This document shows, piece by piece, positions 58,566 through 64,000 of a stretch of DNA of 64,000 nt. The DNA is from Hinthialibacter sp964556895 (lineage in GTDB: Bacteria; Hinthialibacterota; Hinthialibacteria; Hinthialibacterales; Hinthialibacteraceae). Where the stretch lies: the NCBI GenBank assembly GCA_964556895.1, contig CAZKYC010000001.1, positions 1 to 64,000 on the forward strand, written 5' to 3'. Numbering within the stretch: position 1 is the stretch's first letter; each line of letters starts with the position of its first letter. A program made the translations under genes and the position numbers. Under the pieces are notes generated by a model. It saw nothing but the letters and a program-made list of their open reading frames with translations, did not search any database and was not told the origin of the DNA.

Positions 58566-59474
58566 TCAACGTTTGGCGCTTCCCTCTCGCTCTCCGTCTT
58601 TCACAAAGAACATCATGTGTTGCCAGGGCAGGTTGTCATATTGGCTGGCGAGGCGGAAACCGTTGGCGGTGAATTCTTTCATAATTTGCTTCTTGCTCAT
58701 TTTGTGAAGCGGCTTGATGGGCACATCGGGGTCTTCGGCGCGGTATTCCAACAGCGCCACCCGGCCCTCTGGCTTCAGGCTGTCGCGCACCGACTTCAAC
58801 ATCTCTTCAGGGTGTGAAAACTCATGGTAGACATCGACCAATAAGACCAGGTCGAGCGCCCCTTTGGGCAGCTTCGCGTTTGTGGCGGTATTAACAATCG
58901 GCTTGATGTTCTCTATGCCCGCCTTTTTCGCGCGCGTCTTCAACAGGTCTAACATCTCTATCTGAATATCGACCGCAAACACCCTACCTTCTTCGCCAAC
59001 CAGTTCTGCGAGTTTTAAGGTGTAGAACCCGTTTCCGCATCCCAGGTCGGCCACCGCCATGCCTGGCTTCACGCCCAAGTTGGCGGCCACTTCTCCGGTG
59101 GCTTCTTCGCGTTCGCGCGATTCGCGCAATAGCCATTCGGCCCCGGTGTAGTGCATGGTGCGGGCGATGGCGCGCCCCATGTAATGTTTGGGGCCGGGCG
59201 CGGACGCGCCGATAATCAAGGCGCCCTTGGCGTCGGTTTTGACAACCGCATAGCGCTGGTCGATGGTTCTCACCGAGAGGACGCCAGACACGGCTTCGAG
59301 CGCGTATTTCACTGAGCCGGATTGGTTGGTTGTGATGGTCGACAGGCCGACGAAATACTCGCCGTCGACGGCGACTACCTTATGCTGCTTGCCATTGCTT
59401 TGAAAGGTCGCGGCGTTGGCTGTTACTGCGATACACACAGACAAGCCGATAACCAAAAATCGAGTCAAGTTCAT
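58566..59474 (-). CDS. exported class I SAM-dependent methyltransferase
   Basis: The protein (302 residues) begins with a clear signal peptide (MNLTRFLVIGLSVCIAVTAN then AATF). Residues ~25-95 form a small beta domain of unknown type. Residues ~110-290 are a class I methyltransferase: AVADLGCGNGFYTLKLAE (motif I), VFAVDIQIEMLDLL (motif II), GALDLVLLVDVYHEFSHPEE (motif IV) and RVALLEYRAED. Methyltransferases rarely have export signals since SAM is cytosolic. The family occurs in several Planctomycetota-like genomes. Substrate unknown. Monocistronic. Confidence 0.85.
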   Translation of the reverse strand: MNLTRFLVIGLSVCIAVTANAATFQSNGKQHKVVAVDGEYFVGLSTITTNQSGSVKYALEAVSGVLSVRTIDQRYAVVKTDAKGALIIGASAPGPKHYMGRAIARTMHYTGAEWLLRESREREEATGEVAANLGVKPGMAVADLGCGNGFYTLKLAELVGEEGRVFAVDIQIEMLDLLKTRAKKAGIENIKPIVNTATNAKLPKGALDLVLLVDVYHEFSHPEEMLKSVRDSLKPEGRVALLEYRAEDPDVPIKPLHKMSKKQIMKEFTANGFRLASQYDNLPWQHMMFFVKDGEREGSAKR

Positions 59475-59804
59475 TCAGAGTCTCCTAGAGGGATCGAAAG
59501 ATAGCCATGGATGGATTAGCCGTGAGGAAATGAAATATAGACTCCGTTTGGCTTTTAATGAAGCAAGAAGTTCAGGTTTTGTAAAATAAGTACCCTATTT
59601 TAATAGGTTTATACAATTATTTAACCTAGAGGCACACAAATCGTACATTCGGTGTTTCTTCCTAGGAAATATTTAGTTTAGAAGTCAATAAACCCGGTTA
59701 TTGCCCGTTTCAATGGATACGGGATGAAAACCCAGGGTGAGCACGCCTTCCCCAAACTTCGTATCCCGAAACAAATCAAGAACTCATAGAAACGAGATTC
59801 TTTC
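59475..59804. other. divergent intergenic region before the gsp operon
   Basis: The 330-bp AT-rich gap between the exported methyltransferase and gspE contains no gene. It has small inverted repeats, CCTATT-TT-AATAGG (59594-59607) and TTCCTAGGAA (59659-59668), which are possible operator sites. No sigma-54 or strong sigma-70 site can be assigned. Confidence 0.4.
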
Positions 59805-61469
59805 ATGCCGAGTTTGCTTCAGTCGATGGTCGAGTTAAAGCAGCTCTCGAATGCTGATGCAGAGAAACTCTCTGCATTAATCGGCTGCGGCAAAGTCAAA
59901 GCCGTCACAGAAGAAGATGTTCTTCATTGGCTGGCGGTTGAATATCAACTCCCTATAACCTTGTTACAGGATGTCCCAATCGACCGCCAGCTGCTTTCTG
60001 AGTTCCCCGCGCGCGTCTTGCTCAAAGAAGAGTTGCTGCCGCTTCAGCGAACGAATGGCTCAGTCGATATCGCCACCAGCCGTTTGTTCGCCACCGACGG
60101 CTTTGACGCGTTGCGTTCAATCACAGGATTAAAACTCAAACCCGTGTTGGCGCCGCGCGAGACCATCTTGCGCGAACTCAAACAACGCCTGGGGGTTGGC
60201 GCCGACACCATCGACTCACTCGACGACGACATCAACCTTCAAATCGTCGATGAATCGTCTGACGAAAACGTCAACCTCGAACAGGCCGCCGAAGACGCAT
60301 CGATCATTAAATTTGTGAATCAGGTGTTTAGCGACGCGATTGAGTTGCGCGCCACTGACATCCACATGGAGCCGTTTGAAGACGAGTTGCGCATCCGCTA
60401 CCGCATCGACGGCGTATTGCAGAGCGTACCGGTGCCGTCGCAAATCAAACGCTTTCAGCCCGCGATTGTCTCCCGCGTTAAAATCCTCAGCCATTTAAAT
60501 ATCGCTGAAAAGCGCCTGCCCCAAGACGGACGCATCAAGATTCGCATTAAAGACGGCGAGGTCGATGTTCGCGTGTCGATTATCCCCATGCTTCACGGCG
60601 AGGCGGTAGTCATGCGTCTGCTGCGGCAAGATTCGACCATCCTCGCCTTGAGTGAATTACACATGGCGCCGCGCGAAGAAGACCTGTTTCGGTCGATTCT
60701 CGACCTGCCGCACGGCATTGTCTTGGTCACCGGGCCAACTGGCAGCGGCAAGACGACTTCGCTTTACACCGCGCTGAGCGAGATCAATGACCACGAACGT
60801 AAGATCATCACCATCGAAGACCCCATCGAATATCAACTCAAAGGCATCAACCAGATTCAGGTGTCTGAAAAATCGGGCCTCACCTTCGCGCGCGGGTTGC
60901 GTTCTATCCTTCGCCATGACCCGGATGTCATTCTCATCGGCGAGATTCGCGACGAAGAGACCGCCCAGATCGCGGTGCAGGCGTCGTTGACCGGGCACCT
61001 GGTCTTCTCAACGCTTCACACCAACGACGCGCCCGGCGCGATTACGCGACTCGTCGACATGGGCGTCGAGCCTTACCTGGTCGCTTCGTCGCTCGAAGCC
61101 ATCATGGCCCAGCGCCTGGTGAGGGTGTTGTGCCCCCATTGTAAACAAGAAGACCATACCGATAAAACCCAGACGCTGCGCCAACGGTTGGAGATATTAA
61201 ACGGCTCAGTCATCTATCAGGCCGTTGGTTGTGAACAATGCCGCCACACCGGCTTCCATGGCCGCCGGGCAGTGTTTGAAGTCATAGGCATGACCACCGA
61301 GATTCGCGAGATGGTGTTGAAAGAGCACTCGTCCGGCGAGATCCGCCAGGCGGCGTTTCGATCAGGCATGAACTCGCTGAGCCACGACGGTTGGCGCCTA
61401 GTCGCACAGGGCGCCACCACCGTCAATGAAGTGTTGCGCGTCACCAAAGACGAAGGCATCCAGAACTAA
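59805..61469 (+). CDS. gspE: type II secretion ATPase GspE
   Basis: GspE is the cytoplasmic motor of type II secretion. The 554-residue protein has an N-terminal GspE/PilB-type domain (residues ~1-150), then the Asp box region, Walker A GPTGSGKTTSLYTAL (~310), EDPIEYQL, Walker B DVILIGEIRDEETAQ and the tetracysteine zinc site CPHC ... CEQCRHTG (~440-490). The four Cys are characteristic of GspE and PilB. It is followed by gspF, gspG, gspH and gspI, so a T2SS rather than a pilus is intended. No gspC or gspD is upstream. Confidence 0.94.
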   Translation: MPSLLQSMVELKQLSNADAEKLSALIGCGKVKAVTEEDVLHWLAVEYQLPITLLQDVPIDRQLLSEFPARVLLKEELLPLQRTNGSVDIATSRLFATDGFDALRSITGLKLKPVLAPRETILRELKQRLGVGADTIDSLDDDINLQIVDESSDENVNLEQAAEDASIIKFVNQVFSDAIELRATDIHMEPFEDELRIRYRIDGVLQSVPVPSQIKRFQPAIVSRVKILSHLNIAEKRLPQDGRIKIRIKDGEVDVRVSIIPMLHGEAVVMRLLRQDSTILALSELHMAPREEDLFRSILDLPHGIVLVTGPTGSGKTTSLYTALSEINDHERKIITIEDPIEYQLKGINQIQVSEKSGLTFARGLRSILRHDPDVILIGEIRDEETAQIAVQASLTGHLVFSTLHTNDAPGAITRLVDMGVEPYLVASSLEAIMAQRLVRVLCPHCKQEDHTDKTQTLRQRLEILNGSVIYQAVGCEQCRHTGFHGRRAVFEVIGMTTEIREMVLKEHSSGEIRQAAFRSGMNSLSHDGWRLVAQGATTVNEVLRVTKDEGIQN

Positions 61470-61488
61470 ACCGGAAAGATCGTAAGCC

Positions 61489-62712
61489 ATGTCACAGTTT
61501 CGATACCGCGTGATGCAAAGCGACGGCTCTCTCGCCGAGGGGACCATCGAAGCGCAAGGCAAAAACGACGCCTTCAGCCAGTTGGAAGCGCGCGGTTGGG
61601 CCCCCATTCAAATTAAAGAAGCCCAGGCAGGCCAAAAACAAACGGGGCTGTTTGACGGCTTTCAATTCAGCAAACGCGTTTCATACGCTGAATTGGAGAA
61701 TTTCACCCGCTTGCTTTCAAACCTGCTGGCGGCGGGCATCCCTCTCAGCCGCGCTTTGGTGTTGCTATACAAAGAAACCTCAACCCCGGCAGCCTCATCG
61801 CGCTGGAAAGAACTACACGACATGGTAGTCGACGGCAACTCGCTGGCCGACTCGATGGCCCAGTTTCCTGACACGTTCCCCAAGGTGTATGTGGCGATGG
61901 TCCAGGCGGGCGAGACCGGCGGCTTCTTGGATTTGGTGTTGAACCAGATCGCCGAGTTTCAATCGCGCGAAAAAGACCTGCGCTCTAAAGTCATGTCGGC
62001 TCTAATTTACCCAGCGGTGTTGTTGACGCTGGCGATTGGCGTGGTCATCTTTTTGATGGTGTTTTTTATCCCGCGTTTTCAAAAACTGTTCGCCGGGTTT
62101 GGCGCCGACCTGCCGCTATTAACTCAGATCATCGTCAGCGCCAGCGAACTAATACGCGACTACGGCCCCTTTGTCGCCGTCGCCCTGGGCGTAATCTATT
62201 ACTTCACACGCGCGTGGTTAGAGACCAGCCAAGGCAAGCGCTTCAAAGAAACCGCCGTATTGAACTTGCCCGTGATTGGGCCGCTCAACGCCAAATTCGC
62301 CATGGCGCGATTCAGCCGCATGTTAGGCACGCTGCTCGGCGCGGGCGTTCCGCTGATCAACAGCCTCAACGTGGCGCGAAAGTCGATTCAAAACCAGATA
62401 CTCTTCGACGCGGTCTCTGAATCGATCGAGCGCGTAAAAAAAGGCGACCAACTGGCGAGTAGCTTTGTCGATTGCAAGCAACTGTTCCCGGGCACAGTAC
62501 TCGAAATGATCAAAGTCGCCGAAGAAACCGGGCGGCTGGATGAAGAACTCTTGCGCCTGGCGAATACCACCGAGAGCGATCTGGAGCGCCAGCTGCGCAC
62601 GGCGGTGTCGTTGTGCGAACCATTGATGTTGTTCATCATCGCTGGATTTATCGGAACCATTTTTGTCGGGATGGTGATTCCGATCTTCACCATACAAGAC
62701 TATATCAAGTGA
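61489..62712 (+). CDS. gspF: type II secretion inner-membrane protein GspF
   Basis: The 407-residue protein has the duplicated GspF domain: first copy ~70-190 with FTRLLSNLLAAGIPLSRALVLL and FPKVYVAMVQAGETGGFLD, second copy ~270-395 with FSRMLGTLLGAGVPLINSLN and FPGTVLEMIKVAEETGRLDEE. Three membrane helices lie around 165-190, 215-235 and 375-400. GspF is the platform protein that couples GspE to the pseudopilus. It starts 19 bp after gspE. Confidence 0.95.
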   Translation: MSQFRYRVMQSDGSLAEGTIEAQGKNDAFSQLEARGWAPIQIKEAQAGQKQTGLFDGFQFSKRVSYAELENFTRLLSNLLAAGIPLSRALVLLYKETSTPAASSRWKELHDMVVDGNSLADSMAQFPDTFPKVYVAMVQAGETGGFLDLVLNQIAEFQSREKDLRSKVMSALIYPAVLLTLAIGVVIFLMVFFIPRFQKLFAGFGADLPLLTQIIVSASELIRDYGPFVAVALGVIYYFTRAWLETSQGKRFKETAVLNLPVIGPLNAKFAMARFSRMLGTLLGAGVPLINSLNVARKSIQNQILFDAVSESIERVKKGDQLASSFVDCKQLFPGTVLEMIKVAEETGRLDEELLRLANTTESDLERQLRTAVSLCEPLMLFIIAGFIGTIFVGMVIPIFTIQDYIK

Positions 62713-62732
62713 TGTATTAGAGGAGACGTACA

Positions 62733-63173
62733 ATGAATATTCAAACCAAACCGAGACAACGCCGCCGCGCCCAACGCGGCTTTACGCTGGTTGAAATGCT
62801 TTTGGTGCTGGTGATTCTGGCGACCTTGGCGGCCATTGTCGTCCCCAAATTCGCCGGACGATCCGAACAGGCCAAAGTCACCGCCGCGCAGACGCAAATT
62901 AAAAACTTTGAAATGTCGCTCTCGGCGTTTGAAGTTGACAACGGCTTCTACCCCAAAGGCAGCGACGGGCTTGAAGACCTGGTCGAGCCGCCCAACAACG
63001 CCGCCGATTGGCGCGGGCCGTATCTTGATGAGATTCCCCTCGACCCCTGGGGCGCCGCCTATGTCTACGCCTACCCCGGTAAGAACAATACGCGGGGGTT
63101 TGACATTCACTCGAAGGGGCCTGATGGGCGCACAGGCGGGGATGATGACATCAGCAACTGGTCAAAAAAATAA
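62733..63173 (+). CDS. gspG: major pseudopilin GspG
   Basis: The 146-residue protein has a prepilin leader cleaved at Gly16 (QRG-FTLVEMLLVLVILATLA) and the GspG signature: MSLSAFEVDNGFYPKGSDGLEDL, followed by GPYLDEIPLDPWGAAYVYAYPG and the C-terminal calcium-loop region SKGPDGRTGGDDDI. It forms the pseudopilus shaft. AGAGGAGACG precedes the ATG. It starts 20 bp after gspF. Confidence 0.96.
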   Translation: MNIQTKPRQRRRAQRGFTLVEMLLVLVILATLAAIVVPKFAGRSEQAKVTAAQTQIKNFEMSLSAFEVDNGFYPKGSDGLEDLVEPPNNAADWRGPYLDEIPLDPWGAAYVYAYPGKNNTRGFDIHSKGPDGRTGGDDDISNWSKK

Positions 63174-63684
63174 TCGCCAGGGGTTTACCCTGATCGAGAT
63201 GATCGTGGTGATGGCGATTTTGACCGTCGTCGCCCTGGTCTCGGCGCCGTCTTTGTCGCGCTTCTTTCGCGGAAACGAACTGCTCGACGAAGCGCGGCAG
63301 TTCCTCGCCCTGACGCGCTACGCCCGGGCGCAAGCGGTCTCGACAGGCGTTCCCATGGTGATGTGGGTTGATGAACAGCAATTTGAATACGGCCTGCGGC
63401 CTCAGCCCGGCTTTGTACTCGAAACCGATGAAGTGATCGGTTACGAACTGCCGGAAACCATCGAAATCGTCGCCTACCCACTCAATGTGGATACCGACAA
63501 TATACACTACTTCATGTATGACGCTGAGGGCGGGGTTGAGACCCAGCAAGTCACAATGTTGATCTTTCAGAGAACGGGGCAAGTAAAAAATCAAGACCGC
63601 GTCGTCATGGTTCAATCATTACTGCGGCCTGAGTTCGAAATTGTGGACGAAAATGATCCAAATCTGGCCTACTACCTCCAATAA
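63142..63684 (+). CDS. gspH: minor pseudopilin GspH
   Basis: The leader NNRQG-FTLIEMIVVMAILTVVA marks a prepilin. The mature protein continues LSRFFRGNELLDEARQFLALTRYARAQAV, the helix and head of GspH/FimT. The ATG at 63142 was chosen to give a short leader; an in-frame ATG at 63124 is possible. Either start overlaps the end of gspG in another frame. GspH caps the pseudopilus with GspI, GspJ and GspK. Confidence 0.88.
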   Translation: MMTSATGQKNNRQGFTLIEMIVVMAILTVVALVSAPSLSRFFRGNELLDEARQFLALTRYARAQAVSTGVPMVMWVDEQQFEYGLRPQPGFVLETDEVIGYELPETIEIVAYPLNVDTDNIHYFMYDAEGGVETQQVTMLIFQRTGQVKNQDRVVMVQSLLRPEFEIVDENDPNLAYYLQ

Positions 63685-64000
63685 AGCGCGCCGCCAGCGC
63701 GTTACACATACCAGAGAGGAACGCGGGTTCACGTTTCCTGAAGTATTGGCGGCGATGGTGTTCACCGCGGTTGTGGTTCCGACCGCGCTGCAGGGCGTCG
63801 CCATCGCCCACCGCGCGTCGGTCTTTTCGCAACGGCAGGCGGTCGCAGTCAGATTGGCCGAACAGACCCTGAACGAAATCATCATCAGCCAATCGTGGCA
63901 GTCAGGCCTCAACGAAGGGGCGTATGGCGAAGACCACCCCAACGTTCATTGGAAACTGTTCTCTGAACATTGGCAGCAAGACGACATGCGGGTATTGACC
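63653..64000 (+). CDS. gspI: minor pseudopilin GspI, partial
   Basis: From an ATG at 63653, overlapping the end of gspH by 32 bp, the frame is open to the right edge (116 codons). After a long basic leader (NKARRQRVTHTREERG) comes FTFPEVLAAMVFTAVVVP and AIAHRASVFSQRQAVAVR, then LAEQTLNEIIISQ, which resembles GspI with its Glu5 and the ALAxxxL-like helix. The C-terminus lies outside. The place after gspH supports the call. Confidence 0.75.
   Translation, partial: MIQIWPTTSNKARRQRVTHTREERGFTFPEVLAAMVFTAVVVPTALQGVAIAHRASVFSQRQAVAVRLAEQTLNEIIISQSWQSGLNEGAYGEDHPNVHWKLFSEHWQQDDMRVLT

Overview
The window comes from a flagellated, diderm (Gram-negative-type) bacterium of moderate GC content. The evidence for two membranes is direct: L-ring and P-ring flagellar genes, a type II secretion cluster, and an outer-membrane barrel-like protein. 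Several families are frequent in Planctomycetota and neighbouring uncultivated phyla: DUF1080, DUF4159, DUF1573, secreted M14 peptidases, Gfo/Idh/MocA oxidoreductases, PQQ-type propellers and single large pseudopilins. Assignment to such a phylum is inference; no rRNA or other clear phylogenetic marker is present.

Layout. At 1-760 an AT-rich, truncated DNA adenine methyltransferase sits beside an Rrf2 regulator and a tiny membrane protein. At 1.5-6.5 kb there is a secreted protein and a convergent four-gene operon (two PH-domain membrane proteins, DUF58, lytic transglycosylase). At 6.6-7.2 kb lie a decayed DUF559 gene and tRNA-Leu(CAA). At 7.3-12 kb glnD overlaps a GAF/degenerate HD-GYP gene. 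From 12 to 22.4 kb there are a GT39-like glycosyltransferase, thpR, DUF4159, a sulfatase, DUF1080, htpG and a secreted protein with an internal duplication. At 22.5-28.4 kb a flagellar rod/ring operon (flgF, flgG, flgA, flgH, flgI, flgJ, flgN) lies behind a good sigma-54 promoter match. At 28.3-30.3 kb is a DUF1573/rhodanese/MauE-DoxX operon on the other strand. At 30.8-42.8 kb are trxA, an ABC-2 permease, a BON-DUF1207 protein, a pair of M14 proteins (one apparently active, one without its catalytic residues), an NSS transporter with a MetS-like subunit, lexA, a polysaccharide-export-type permease and a nucleoside phosphorylase. At 42.9-49.7 kb are an EF-hand-containing PQQ propeller, a methyltransferase, a Gfo/Idh/MocA oxidoreductase and the der-plsY-hisA operon. 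At 50-51.7 kb glnA has a sigma-54-like promoter and a long leader. From 51.9 to 55.2 kb a pilin-rich stretch holds an AT-rich two-gene module of unknown function. From 55.2 to 59.5 kb lie DinB, tgt, an HNH endonuclease next to a truncated methyltransferase, and an exported methyltransferase. A type II secretion operon (gspE, gspF, gspG, gspH, partial gspI) runs off the right edge.

How the parts relate. GlnD and a type I glutamine synthetase with Tyr397 point to a conventional PII/adenylylation nitrogen circuit, with sigma-54-like sites at both glnA and the flagellar operon. The best candidates for unusual biology are the active/inactive M14 pair with calcium-type loops, the AT-rich two-gene module among the pilins, the HNH endonuclease beside a broken methyltransferase, the exported methyltransferase, and a pair of 259-bp inverted repeats about 21 kb apart that carry a strong hairpin core also found as solo copies.
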